Shown: one piece after another, positions 17,880 to 27,548 of the stretch
Layout: each line of letters opens with the position of its first letter
Numbering within the stretch: position 1 is the stretch's first letter
NCBI RefSeq assembly: GCF_039536325.1
Contig: NZ_BAAAYO010000018.1
Location: forward strand, 1-64,000
DNA: 64,000 nt
Source of the DNA: Paenibacillus_AB hodogayensis
Lineage (GTDB): Bacteria; Bacillota; Bacilli; Paenibacillales; NBRC-103111
Direction: 5' to 3'
Position numbers and translations under genes: made by a program
The notes under the pieces: generated by a model
Databases searched by the model: none
The model's input: the letters and a program-made list of their open reading frames with translations, nothing else
Told to the model about the DNA's origin: nothing

Positions 17880-19196
17880 TTATTTGGACTTTGCGTTCTC
17901 CAACTCCAGTTCCTTCTTCAGCTTTTCGTCGACTTCGCGAAGCGCCGTGTTAATATCTTTTTTGCCTTGCGCCACCTCGATCATGGCGTTGCCGACCAGA
18001 TTTTGCTGCGCTGTTCCCTGAACGGTAATCTGCCCTTGCTTGCGCTTCGGCGTATAGTTGGCAGGCTTGTAGAAGTTGATCGCATTCATGTTTTTCTTGC
18101 TGTACACCGGGTCGGACTGCCCGAGCACCTTCGCTATTTCGGGATTGTTCAGCGTCGTAGGAATGCCGCGCTTCGAATCGGCTAACTGCGACTCGTCGGA
18201 CAGCATCGCCATGATCATTTCGAACGCCTCGTCCTTGTGCTTGCTCGTATTCGTAATCGACCAGTACGCGGGTCCGCGCTGCGGCATCAGATTCGGGCCG
18301 TCCTTGAATTTCGGATAAGAGACGAGGTCCCAGTTCACTTCCGGCGGAATGACGAGATAAATGTTATGCTGGTTCGTCATGAGCGCCACGTTGCCTTTGC
18401 TGAACGCCTTGTCCTCGTCGCCTATCGTTTTCTCGATCGTATTGTTCGGGATTTGGTAGAAACGGAGCAGGTTCTGGAACAGTGTGCTCCATTTGCCGGA
18501 ATCCGCCAGTCCGTCCGCGTTCGGATCGAGGATTGGCAGCGAAAGGACGTTGTCGCGCAGCGAGTTGATCGGGTTCGCGCTGAAGCCGCGATATAGCGTT
18601 CCGCCATCGATCCGAGTCATCTTCTTCGCCAGTTCGTATATTTCGTCCCACGTCATCCCGTCCTTCGGATACTCGACCCCGAACTTGTCGAATAAGTCCT
18701 TGTTGTAGTACGTCGCCTGCGGGAAGTACGGCGGCACTGGCAAGCCATACAGGGCGGCCGTTCCGCCGGCATCGACAATTTCGTCGATAAACACCTTGTT
18801 AAAGCGGCTCGTGTCGTACTTGTATTTTTTGACGAGCTCGGACATGTCGTATTGAATCTTGTAGTCCAAGTAGTCTTTTTGCAAGGAAGGCACGTCGGTG
18901 CGGATAATGTCGGGAATTTTTTTAGACGCAACCAGATCGGCAATCGTCTGCCCTTTGCCGCTTGTAATGTACTCGATCGTAACGTGCGGAAATTTCGCCT
19001 TCAGCGTGTCTCTGAAACGTTCGTTGAATTCCTTCTCCGATACCCCTGCCGTAAAAATGACCATCGTATACGGGTCTTTCGACTTCTCCTCTTCCTTCGC
19101 ACCCGTATCTCCGCTGGCCGAGCCGCCATCTTGGCCGCTGCAAGCGGTAACGAGCAAAAATAATGTAAGCGATGCCACTCCTGCTTTTACCTTCAT
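17880..19196 (-). CDS. ABC sugar transporter substrate-binding lipoprotein (family 1), cassette B
   Basis: 438 residues with lipobox LVTAC, acylated Cys19 and a Ser/Gly/Glu linker. Fold features of family 1 solute-binding proteins: FPHVTIEYITSGKGQTIADL, TYYNKDLFDKFGVEYPKDGM, WDEIYELAKKMTRIDGGTLY and the terminal ALREVDEKLKKELE helix. Paralogous to the lipoproteins at 7155-8501 and 57900-59183. It lies between the FAD oxidoreductase (45 bases upstream) and the beta-helix gene, all leftward. No permease genes are adjacent, so it must use a transporter encoded elsewhere. ATG at 19196 follows AGGGAG. Confidence 0.92.
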   Translation of the reverse strand: MKVKAGVASLTLFLLVTACSGQDGGSASGDTGAKEEEKSKDPYTMVIFTAGVSEKEFNERFRDTLKAKFPHVTIEYITSGKGQTIADLVASKKIPDIIRTDVPSLQKDYLDYKIQYDMSELVKKYKYDTSRFNKVFIDEIVDAGGTAALYGLPVPPYFPQATYYNKDLFDKFGVEYPKDGMTWDEIYELAKKMTRIDGGTLYRGFSANPINSLRDNVLSLPILDPNADGLADSGKWSTLFQNLLRFYQIPNNTIEKTIGDEDKAFSKGNVALMTNQHNIYLVIPPEVNWDLVSYPKFKDGPNLMPQRGPAYWSITNTSKHKDEAFEMIMAMLSDESQLADSKRGIPTTLNNPEIAKVLGQSDPVYSKKNMNAINFYKPANYTPKRKQGQITVQGTAQQNLVGNAMIEVAQGKKDINTALREVDEKLKKELELENAKSK

Positions 19197-19241
19197 CGCT
19201 CTCGCTCCCTTTTTTAATCCAACCTTTGATTTCGCTTCGGC

Positions 19242-20837
19242 CTACGTCGCCGCAATTTCCGGCCATTTCAATTCAATCCCGGCCTGTTCGAGACGTTTCT
19301 GGAAATCTTTCAGCGCTGCCTCCCGGTTTCGAACGTCGCGAGGTTGGATTTGTTTATCCAGGCAATAGCATGCCAAATATCCCGCAGCTTCGCCGATATT
19401 CCATTCCACGGGATGCAGACGGTAGCAACCGTTTGTAATATGAGTAACGCCGAGATTTTTGCATGCGGGCAGCAAATTGTTCATCCGAACCGGAATGAGG
19501 GAACCGAGCGGAATTTGAAACGGCAAGCAGGAAATATCGATATAATGCCGGTTGCCGGTGCTTGGATGGAGATCGATTCGGTAATACCCTACGCCCACGG
19601 AATCAGGGAATGGCTCCGCACGTCCGTCCATTCTCGCTTCCGGGCAAATATGCTGCTCCAGTACGGTGAATTCGGCTTTAATGCGTCTCGATTCGCGAAT
19701 ATACGGATACATGGCGAGTCCATCCTCTGTACCGACCACATCCCTGCGAAGTCTCAAGCCGGGATAACCGGCTTTTCCGTCGGGGCGGGGCGCTTCGGTC
19801 TGCATCCAATAGAGGAGAGACAAGCTTAATTGCTTGGCGCTTTCCAGATGCCGGTTTCGTTCCTCCTCCGATACGTCGATAATCGGACCGAGCCAGTAGT
19901 CGTTTTGTTGCCAATTGACAATGGTGATGTCGCTGTGGAACGTTCCGTCCCTAAAATTCGTCATGTCAATGATTCGCCGGTAGCGCCATAAATCCGCCGT
20001 TTGACTGAACAGGCCGAATTCTCGGGGCTGAAGCGTTCGGGGAGAAACGCCCGTCCAATCCAGCAGCTTGCCGGGCCAAAAATCGGCTTGATACGATCGC
20101 CAGAAATCGTAGTCTCTCGGCCGTTCAATCGTATGGTCCGCTCCCTCGCAATAATCGAGGGCAAACACGTAAGTGAACGCTTGCATGTCCATCGGCAGCG
20201 AGTCGCCGTCCACGGCGTGCGGCTCGCCGGTCTCGCTTTTGGACTCCGCTCCCGTCGTGTACTCCGTCCCGGTCATGGGCAGCAGGTCTCCGCATTCGGT
20301 TGCATCCAGGAAAAAGGAAGCGGTTATGATCTCCTCGCGCCCTGTCTCCAGATTTCGCACGGTAACCGAATGTACTGTATCCCCGGCCGCTTCGGCCTGA
20401 AGCGGCACCCGGCGCATGAGCAGCGTCACCTTGCCGCTGTGCACATAAGGAGCCAGCATCTCCTGGAGCACGGCCAGCGCGGTGCGGGGCTCGTGGCAAA
20501 GTCGGCTCACCCCTCCGTTTCCCGGATTCAGATGCGGCTTGCGAAAAGCTTCCTCAGTCAAAGGAAAATGTCGACGATAATAGTTTCGAACCTCTTCACG
20601 AAAGCTCCTGTAGCTGCGGGTGCAGCCAAATTGTTCGATCCATCGGTGCTCGTCGGGCGGAACCGCCTGGCTCGTTAACTGACCGCCGATCCATGCCGTT
20701 TCTTCCGTCAAAACCACCGATTTGCCCGATTCAGCCGCCGCGAGCGCGGCCGCGCAACCGCCGAGCCCTCCTCCGATAATCGCAATATCGGCATGAATTT
20801 CCTGTTGTGTGCCAATCGCCGCCCCTGTCACTACCAT
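19242..20837 (-). CDS. FAD-dependent oxidoreductase (FAD_oxidored family), cassette B
   Basis: 531 residues. Rossmann motif IAIIGGGLGGCAAALAAAES, ETAWIGGQLTSQAVPPDEH, DATECGDLLPMTGTEY and NGCYRLHPVEWNIGEAAG. By eye it is well over half identical to the protein at 12308-13903 and equal in length after start correction, so the two are paralogues serving the two cassettes. It is the first gene of a leftward operon (oxidoreductase, lipoprotein, beta-helix) divergent from the AraC gene at 21184. ATG at 20837 follows GGAGGAG. Substrate unknown. Confidence 0.87.
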   Translation of the reverse strand: MVVTGAAIGTQQEIHADIAIIGGGLGGCAAALAAAESGKSVVLTEETAWIGGQLTSQAVPPDEHRWIEQFGCTRSYRSFREEVRNYYRRHFPLTEEAFRKPHLNPGNGGVSRLCHEPRTALAVLQEMLAPYVHSGKVTLLMRRVPLQAEAAGDTVHSVTVRNLETGREEIITASFFLDATECGDLLPMTGTEYTTGAESKSETGEPHAVDGDSLPMDMQAFTYVFALDYCEGADHTIERPRDYDFWRSYQADFWPGKLLDWTGVSPRTLQPREFGLFSQTADLWRYRRIIDMTNFRDGTFHSDITIVNWQQNDYWLGPIIDVSEEERNRHLESAKQLSLSLLYWMQTEAPRPDGKAGYPGLRLRRDVVGTEDGLAMYPYIRESRRIKAEFTVLEQHICPEARMDGRAEPFPDSVGVGYYRIDLHPSTGNRHYIDISCLPFQIPLGSLIPVRMNNLLPACKNLGVTHITNGCYRLHPVEWNIGEAAGYLACYCLDKQIQPRDVRNREAALKDFQKRLEQAGIELKWPEIAAT

Positions 20838-21183
20838 TACGTATGACTCCTCCGTTTCTGCGGTCTGTTCCGCCGGCGCGTGATCTGAGCACGTTGCCCT
20901 TTTTCAAGCCGCCCTTCGTTTTTGGACATTCGGACACAACCCTTTTCGTAAAATAGCCTTGCACCTGAATCACAAAGGCTTTAAAAAAATTATAGAGCCC
21001 GGCCCTGCTTGTCGTATTCAAAAAAATTGACCGGATACCCCCGCTAAATTGATCGTTTCTGGCGTACGGCTGGCAGACGGCTCAAAGCTTGCCAAAGTGT
21101 GCTATTCTCATTTTTTGGGAATTGCCTTATAATAAAATGGAAAAGAAGCGGGAACCGATCAGTCTGGAGAGGGAGGTTTTTCT
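20838..21183. promoter_or_regulatory. divergent control region, cassette B operon / AraC gene
   Basis: TATAAT at 21128-21133 fits a -10 for the rightward AraC gene, 50 bases before its start; no good -35 stands 16-18 bases in front, which suggests activator dependence. No clear -10 was recognised for the leftward operon. Confidence 0.45.
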
Positions 21184-22059
21184 ATGGAACTGAACGAGAG
21201 CTTGCTGAAAGCGCCGCCTATTTTAAATACGAATGTTGAAAACGGTTTCAAATCTTATCCGGTTTATGCCCGCAAAGACCTCCTCCGCGCGCACAACTAC
21301 TATCTGCATACGCAGCCCGGCATCGAAATCAATCTGACACTGGAAGGAAAAGCGGCCTATGTCATCGGAGACCAAGTGCGCATGCAGTATCCCGGACAGC
21401 TGCTTGTATTTTCTGGAAAAGTGCCCCATCAAGTGTATATCGATCCCTCTTGCCAATATAAACGAACCGTGGTCTGCTTTGACGAATCCGGCATGCGTGA
21501 AGCCGGTTTCCGCTCGGCGCCGAGTCTGGAATTGCTCCATTTGCCGGAGCTGGCGTACCATCAAGTCCATTTGGAGCCGGAGATGTTTGCCGAAATCAAA
21601 CAGCTCTCATCCCGTCTAACGGATGAAATCCAGGAGAAGCATACCGGCTGGAAGCAGGTCGTAAGCTCCCAGCTCAGCATTTTGGTCGTGTATATTCGTC
21701 GGAGTATGGAAGCTTCGGCGAAAAGCGGCAATTCGGATCTTGTGTCGCTTTGCTGCGATTATATCGGTAACCATTTGCCGGACAATCTTTCGTTGAAATC
21801 TATGGCCAGCATGTTCCATGTCAGTCCGGAGCACTTAATCCGGCTGTTCAAACGCGAAAAAGAGATAACTTTTTACCAATTTGTGCTGCAGCAGCGCGTT
21901 TCGGAAAGCAAACGGATGCTTCTGAATAGTCCCGATATGACGTTGACGGATATCGCCTATGCCGTCGGTTTTCCGTCAGCCGCGCAATTTTCCCGGGTTT
22001 TTAGAGCTTCGACTGGGATGCTTCCCAGCCAATTTCGCAATCGAATGGCGAAAAGCTAG
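21184..22059 (+). CDS. AraC-family transcriptional regulator, cassette B
   Basis: 291 residues: an N-terminal cupin-type sugar-sensing domain (GIEINLTLEGKAAYVIGD, YPGQLLVFSGKVPHQVY) and a C-terminal two-helix-turn-helix AraC domain (about 190-290: MASMFHVSPEHLIRLFKREK, DIAYAVGFPSAAQFSRVFRA). Divergent from the oxidoreductase-lipoprotein-beta-helix operon, which it probably activates in response to an imported sugar. ATG 21184 follows GGGAGG. Intact, standard length. Confidence 0.88.
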   Translation: MELNESLLKAPPILNTNVENGFKSYPVYARKDLLRAHNYYLHTQPGIEINLTLEGKAAYVIGDQVRMQYPGQLLVFSGKVPHQVYIDPSCQYKRTVVCFDESGMREAGFRSAPSLELLHLPELAYHQVHLEPEMFAEIKQLSSRLTDEIQEKHTGWKQVVSSQLSILVVYIRRSMEASAKSGNSDLVSLCCDYIGNHLPDNLSLKSMASMFHVSPEHLIRLFKREKEITFYQFVLQQRVSESKRMLLNSPDMTLTDIAYAVGFPSAAQFSRVFRASTGMLPSQFRNRMAKS

Positions 22060-22129
22060 AGTTGATTGCACAGATCGAAATAAAGCCAACCCAGCCATGT
22101 GTCTGCCGACAATCTTGTCTTCCGTCGAA

Positions 22130-22175
22130 TGTCACAAGGTTCTTGTCATCGCCCATTGTCAAGAACCTTGTGACA
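22130..22175. repeat. 16-base perfect inverted repeat
   Basis: TGTCACAAGGTTCTTG (22130-22145) and its exact reverse complement CAAGAACCTTGTGACA (22160-22175) are separated by 14 bases. An A-rich stretch follows on the plus side, not T-rich, so it is not a standard rightward terminator. A smaller hairpin (CTGCG/CGCAG) follows at about 22190-22204. It lies between the AraC gene end and the MalT-like gene. Confidence 0.75.
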
Positions 22176-22406
22176 TAAAACAAAAAAACTGCGATTTACG
22201 CAGCTTGTAATGTAACATTGTTTGTGACTCCCGACAATACAAGGAAAGCAAACTTTGATTACTAGTGGCGGGACATTGAAAAAATGGGATCAGGTTCATG
22301 TCTATTCCATCGTTGATCAGGGTCTTGAAAATAACAGGAGAAAATACATGTTTGTCGAACTATAGATAGTATGCATAAATGGGAATTTACATACGGAGGA
22401 CTTTCC

Positions 22407-24958
22407 ATGATTGTACGTACGAAGCTTCATATTCCCCATGTGCGGCGCGATCTAGTAGCTCGGCCAAGGCTGATTCATATGCTTAATGAGGGAATGAAAG
22501 TCAAGCTGACTCACATTTCAGCGCAAGCCGGTTACGGGAAAACAACAGCGTTAAGCGAATGGGCGAAGCAATGCGGCGCGCTTGTGGCTTGGATTTCGCT
22601 GGATATACGGGATAACGATTATATTCAATTTTGGAGTGGTGTAACTGCTTCTATTCAAGAGACGATCCCCAGCTTTGGCGCGGTGGTCTGCTCTTTTCTT
22701 GAGAAAGGGCTTTGGGCGTCTTTAGAGCATGCGATTCCTGCGCTACTGAATGACCTGGATCGACTAACCAGCGAGCTGGCAATCGTTCTTGATGATTATC
22801 ACTTCATCGAGAATCCTGATATTCATCATTCTTTGACCTATTTTCTTGAGCGGCTGCCCTCTCACATTCATCTATATATGGCGAGCCGCGCCGAATTGGC
22901 GATACCAACTGCCAGACTTATGGCTAAGGGTGATTGTAATCAAATCACGATGCAGGATTTGCGCTTCCTGCTGGATGAGGGGCACGTCTTTTTTCAGGAC
23001 ACGACGGATTTAGGGTTAACGTCAGAGCAAGTGGCGGAGCTACACCATCAGACCGAGGGCTGGATCAGCGGGCTGGAGCTGGCGGCGATCTCTCTGAAGC
23101 ACAGCGCTAATATTGCCGAGTCCATTCATCAATTTAACGGCCGACAGCATCATATATCCGATTATTTGCTGGAAGAAGTGTTTCGCCATCAATCGGAGGA
23201 TATGCGCTCGTTTCTAATGGCTACGTCAATTCTAAGCCGAATGAATCAATCCCTGTGCCAGGCCGTAACAGGTCAAATGGACAGTCAACATTACCTGGAA
23301 CGATTAACGCAGCTGAATTTGTTTATCATTCCTTTAGACGATCAGAGGAACTGGTATCGCTATCATCATTTGTTTTCGGACTTTTTACAGCGTATGGGTT
23401 CCAGAACGAATCCGGACAAATGGGTACAAGCGCATAGGGACGCGGCGTGCTGGTTGGAAGGTTATGGATTGGACGAAGATGCGATGGAGCATTTTTTAGC
23501 TGGCAAACACTATGCGGACGCTGTTCGGTTGATCGAGAAAAATCTTCATGTGTTGGTGCAATCGCACAGTATGGCGTTGATCAGATGGGTCTCCGCTTTG
23601 CCGGAAAATTCTTTTGCCGAGAAGCCCATGGTTGAACTGTTTTATATATCCGTATTGATGGGAGTCCGGAACTGGGAAGCGGCTCTTCTAAGAATAGAAC
23701 AGGCTCAACCCCGATTTCAAGCACTGAAAGTCAGACTGACCGATGTAGAATGGAACCAGGCTATGGGCAATCTTTACTTCTTCAGCGCAGTCGCCTCTTA
23801 TATGCAGAAAGACTTGGTCAAAACCTCTGAATACTACGAGCTGGTTGAACAATATATGCCGGAAGGCAGCTTCTTTCAAACGATGCGACGCCACCAATAT
23901 CATGGCTATGATCATTTTGTGGATTTCTTGGCGTATATCAACGATCTTCATGCGGCGGATGCTTTTTTATCCCGATGGGCTATTGCTTTGGGGAAAAAGA
24001 CAAATTATCCTTTTGCGGGCCTATTTCTCGCCGCTTACAGCAAATTACTGTACGAGTGGAATCGGTTGGAAGAGGCTGAGTTGTACGCCAGTCAGGCACT
24101 TGGACGAAAGGATACACAGCCCTATGTTCGGATTTCATTCAAGTCGCCACTAGCGCATCTTGGATTCAGCAAGTCCTCGGGAAACCAAACCGGGCTTCAG
24201 AGCTGCTCGCGGAATTGAAGTCGCAGTTCGACTCCCCGGATTATCAATTATTTAAGTTAAAAATCGAAGCGGAGCAAGCTTGTCTGGCCCTACGCCAAGG
24301 CGCAGTCGAAGATGCGCTGGTTTGGCTGCAAGGATGCGGTTTGTCATATACGGATGAAGTTTCTCTCCATCATGTTCTGGAGTATTTCGCTGTGGCCAGA
24401 GTGCTTGCAGCAAGCGGACAATTGGAAGAAGCTCTGATCTTACTGGACCGCCTGAATCAGATATTGCACAAGGAAGACCGTCTCCGGGATCGAATCAAGG
24501 TGCTCATTGTGCAAAGTGTGACACTTCAGCGCTTGGGCAGAACGACGGGTGCTCTGACTCAGTTGGAGACCGCTTTGCAATTGGCGGAACCCCACGGATA
24601 TATCCGAAGCTTTGTAGATGAAGGCGCGATAATGACCGAGCTGCTGTCTGCTTATTTGAAAACAAGGAGAGCGAATTCTGCAAAAGGTACGTCCTCGGTT
24701 GATTTGGCCTATGTGAGGCAGCTGCTTCAAGCTTTGCAAGCCAGCCCGAAACAGTTGATCGCGATTAAAGCGCTACTGACTGAGCAGGAAATAAAGATTT
24801 TACAATTGATCGCGGATGGACTACCTAACAAGGGTATTGCCCTTCAACTGAATATCACGAGTGAAACCGTAAAGTCTCATATTAAAAATGTGTACAGAAA
24901 GCTTGGTGTCAACACTCGCGTGTTAGCACTGCAGCGTTCCAAAGAATTAGGGATATGA
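22407..24958 (+). pseudogene. MalT-like LuxR-family (LAL) regulator with a frameshift
   Basis: ATG 22407 follows GGAGG. The N-terminal part has a Walker A loop (AQAGYGKTTAL, about residue 38) and a Walker B strand (LAIVLDDYHF) of the STAND ATPase domain, followed by tetratricopeptide-like helices. The second frame (24215-24958) continues the helices and ends in a LuxR HTH (LTEQEIKILQLIADGL, ITSETVKSHIKNVYRKLGV). The frames join if one base is added near 24133: the first frame is off after VRISF, and the correct frame reads IQVATSASWIQQVLGKPNR onward. Total would be about 850 residues, normal for MalT-type activators. Either a recent loss or a sequence error. Confidence 0.85.
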
Positions 24959-25124
24959 ATAAATAAACCGCCGCCACCACAAAAGAGTAAGCGTCAAATC
25001 CAGCACACCTAGAAGCCGGGTAGCCGCCGCGCTTTCCCGCAGCGGCATGTCGGTTTCCAGCAATAAAGCCCAAATTCGACATAGGCAATTTTCCCATCTT
25101 CAATAGCCGAGTAGTTTTGCGTCT

Positions 25125-25895
25125 TCAACGGCTGGGAGACCACCCCCGCGCGGTGACCAAGGGCAGCGTCCGGAGTCCGATTTTGCTTAGGTAGAGAAGC
25201 ATGGGTTCGAGATGGCTGACGATAGGCCCGGCGTTTTCGAACTCATGCGCGTCCATCGACTGCCGCAGGCTGTTGATGAAGGAGAGCATCTCTGATATCG
25301 GCATCTTTTCGGCTTCAGCCAACGTATGGCCAGAAATGTGAATATCCAACACGCCCTTGCTCATCCTAGTTCCTAGGCACACCGGACACTCCGAATGTTT
25401 GGAGAAAAACGAGATCATCCTCAGATTGCCTTTGCTGGTGGTGCGCGCGTCGATCATCGTTTGAAGATCGGATACGCAGCCGCGGTAATAGTCCGTACGC
25501 TGTCTCTTGTTATGTACAAACGAAACGGGCTCCTTGTCGTACCCATACAACAGGACAGAAATAAACCACCGATCCTGCTCCTCGAGCGGCATCAGATAAT
25601 CGATTCCAAGCATCACCGCCAGTTGCCTGATTCTCTGCACCGGAGCGCAGTCCGTTCCAGCCCATAAGAGGACTGCACCGTTCTTGAGCGACAGTTCGGG
25701 AGCGATCATGCGGCCGGGGTCGATCTCGGCAGGCGCATCAGTACCGTCGCACTCGGCACAAGGGCCGTAAGAACCGGCGCTCCTCGTCTCTGCAATGCTC
25801 CCGTAAAGTACGCCAAGGCACTCCGACACGGCCATCAAGACGCCGACAAGGGCGCCTGGACGTTTGGGGTTGATTTTATTCCTCGCAGTATTCAT
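25125..25895 (-). CDS. UvrA-like protein fragment lacking both ATP-binding ends
   Basis: 256 residues with a good start (GGAGGGGGATGT then ATG 25895). The sequence follows the middle of UvrA/UvrA2 proteins: NKINPKRPGALVGVLMAVSE with LYGSIAETRS (the NPRSTVG...LYDYLR region), CAECDG zinc half, ELSLKNGAVL, CPVCLGTRMS with LDIHISGHTLAEAE, then LEPMLLYLSKIGLRTLPL where the ABC signature should follow, but the frame ends there. No Walker A or signature is present. UvrA proteins find DNA lesions; UvrA2 types give drug tolerance. As it stands this cannot be a working ATPase, so it is a remnant. A further short frame (TQNYSAIEDGKIAYVEFG, about 25100-25050) downstream may be another fragment. Confidence 0.55.
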   Translation of the reverse strand: MNTARNKINPKRPGALVGVLMAVSECLGVLYGSIAETRSAGSYGPCAECDGTDAPAEIDPGRMIAPELSLKNGAVLLWAGTDCAPVQRIRQLAVMLGIDYLMPLEEQDRWFISVLLYGYDKEPVSFVHNKRQRTDYYRGCVSDLQTMIDARTTSKGNLRMISFFSKHSECPVCLGTRMSKGVLDIHISGHTLAEAEKMPISEMLSFINSLRQSMDAHEFENAGPIVSHLEPMLLYLSKIGLRTLPLVTARGWSPSR

Positions 25896-25921
25896 ACATC
25901 CCCCTCCAGCGTAAAAGAACT

Positions 25922-25945
25922 GCTGCCCGTTACTTCAATGATGAA
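25922..25945. repeat. intergenic repeat-family half-unit
   Basis: GCTGCCCGTTACTTCAATGA at 25922-25941 matches the CCCGTTAGTTCAATGA core of the family and lies just upstream of the UvrA-like fragment. Confidence 0.5.
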
Positions 25946-26090
25946 GCGCAGGCCGCCGCCGCGCCTTCTCCAGTTATAATCATTTCACTAACGTCTCCTC
26001 AGCGTAACGAGGCCACCGATTCAAGTCAGCAGTCTCGTCCTAGGTTAATCTGGAATTATCGTGCCAATTCAATGTTATGACAGCACTCAG

Positions 26091-26486
26091 CTATTCTTTC
26101 GGTTCATACGCGCCCAGTTCATTTCCAAACGGATCCACGAACTTAATCACCCAACCGAAGCCTTCATCTTGATACATTCTGATCAGTGTATTGTTCTCGG
26201 TTAGTGCAGCGTGCAGCGTTTTAATATTTTTGGACAAAAACATAAAAGCAGGCATTGGAAAATCATCTTCTGATAGCCATGAAACTTTCGTATCTTTACT
26301 GCTACGATGAAGCATTAATAGCGGTCCCTGATTAAATCTTAACCATCCTGGAGCCATAACCTCTAATCCAAGCATTTTTGAGTACCACTCGGTTCCTTTT
26401 TCAATATCGTTTACCGGTAACTGAACATGATCTACGCACTCGATCAGCTTATTCTGCGTTCCGGAAATGACATTTTGCTCAGTCAA
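26091..26486 (-). CDS. VOC-superfamily (glyoxalase/dioxygenase-like) protein
   Basis: 131 residues from TTG 26486, preceded by GGGAGG with 8-base spacing; the frame is open 14 codons further without a site. Two beta-alpha-beta-beta-beta repeats are visible: CVDHVQLPVNDIEKGTEWYS to LLMLHRSS, and MPAFMFLSKNIKTLHAAL to FVDPFGNELGAYEP. The family includes glyoxalase I, ring-cleaving dioxygenases and resistance proteins; metal ligands are not complete enough to assign activity. A 13-codon frame (MSDQSATTSQQPK) with its own site ends 1 base before this gene's GGGAGG and may be the displaced original N-terminus. Confidence 0.8.
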   Translation of the reverse strand: MTEQNVISGTQNKLIECVDHVQLPVNDIEKGTEWYSKMLGLEVMAPGWLRFNQGPLLMLHRSSKDTKVSWLSEDDFPMPAFMFLSKNIKTLHAALTENNTLIRMYQDEGFGWVIKFVDPFGNELGAYEPKE

Positions 26487-26724
26487 ATTCGCTTCCTCCC
26501 TACTTTGGTTGCTGCGAAGTCGTTGCACTTTGGTCCGACATCTGCATCTCTCCTCACAAGTAATTCTTCCAATAATATCCTATCTTCAAAAGAGATGCTA
26601 GACCCACTATGTAAATAAATCTGCCAGTTAGTTGAGCGAAGACAGTAGAACGTTCTGGCTGGCCGCCTTCGTGTGTATCTTCATTCAGCTCTCGTCCCCA
26701 TTAGTTCAAACCCTCTGTTCTAAT

Positions 26725-27351
26725 TCATTCTATTATAATTGCCTCTCCATCCTTCAAAACTTTAAATAAAATTTTGTTCTCGATTAAATATTCAACTACT
26801 TTATCGATATCTTCAGATTCTGCATGGTTCGACTTGTAATGTGGAGCAATTACGTAGTCCAAGATATTTAACCCTTCCCAAACCGTGTGGTGTTGATCCC
26901 CATAAGGCTTCTGGGTTGGGTCATCTACTAGGTGAATACCTCTTAATGTTGGTCCAAGAACACAGATCCCTGCACTATATCCTCCATAAACAACATTTTT
27001 CCCGACTTTATGGTATTTTTTTATGATCTCATCAAATCCACTTAATTTCATTGCTTGTGCCAAAACGAATGTATTTCCGCCCCTAGTCCATATGACATCA
27101 TAATCTTCCAGTGTTCTCTCCAATTCTTTTGGGTTATTGAAATAGTTCTTTAAGTCCAAGATATCTACATGAAACCCTAGTCTCTCGAGGTCGGAAGCGT
27201 CCATTGCATCACTTTTCTTTTTTCTTACCAAATCCGTCGCAAAATCTAATGCATTGTTGATAAAAGCAACTTTTTTATTCCCGTTATCAGTGATTCGTTT
27301 TAAATCCAGTTCCTCATTCCCTATTTTAAATGACGATAAATAGTATTTCAT
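26725..27351 (-). CDS. peptidase E-like (S51 family, class I glutamine amidotransferase-like)
   Basis: 208 residues from ATG 27351, which follows AAGGGG; the frame is open to 27375. The family nucleophile elbow is GGYSAGI, preceded by VIWTRGGNTFVLAQAMK, both hallmarks of the S51/peptidase E-like group (dipeptidase E and cyanophycinase relatives). Later HYKSNHAESEDID and LKDGEAIII match the C-terminal strand and helix. Cytoplasmic. Stands alone between intergenic repeats. Confidence 0.82.
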   Translation of the reverse strand: MKYYLSSFKIGNEELDLKRITDNGNKKVAFINNALDFATDLVRKKKSDAMDASDLERLGFHVDILDLKNYFNNPKELERTLEDYDVIWTRGGNTFVLAQAMKLSGFDEIIKKYHKVGKNVVYGGYSAGICVLGPTLRGIHLVDDPTQKPYGDQHHTVWEGLNILDYVIAPHYKSNHAESEDIDKVVEYLIENKILFKVLKDGEAIIIE

Positions 27352-27418
27352 AATTAGATAACCCCTTGTCGCCATAGTTGCTGTTTATTGAATAACCTTT
27401 GGCTTTTCTTTGATTGCT

Positions 27419-27483
27419 AAGAGGCGTTAGGCTACCCTGCCGGTTAGCACAGCGAGGCTGCCGATCCTTGCCGGCAACCTCGT
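27419..27483. repeat. intergenic repeat unit with hairpin
   Basis: CCGGTTAGCACAGCGAGG leads into a hairpin: GAGGCTGCCG (27454-27463) pairs with CGGCAACCTC (27472-27481) with one mismatch. CTGTTAGCACAGCG recurs at 38734-38747. Confidence 0.5.
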
Positions 27484-27548
27484 AGTTAATTATTGAGCCC
27501 TCATTGCTCTTTTTTAGACAACTTAATTTTACATATATTGGAACTAAA

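Noticed and set aside
22130..22175. Inverted repeat as a Rho-independent terminator
   Set aside because: No T-run on either strand beyond the stem; kept only as an inverted repeat.
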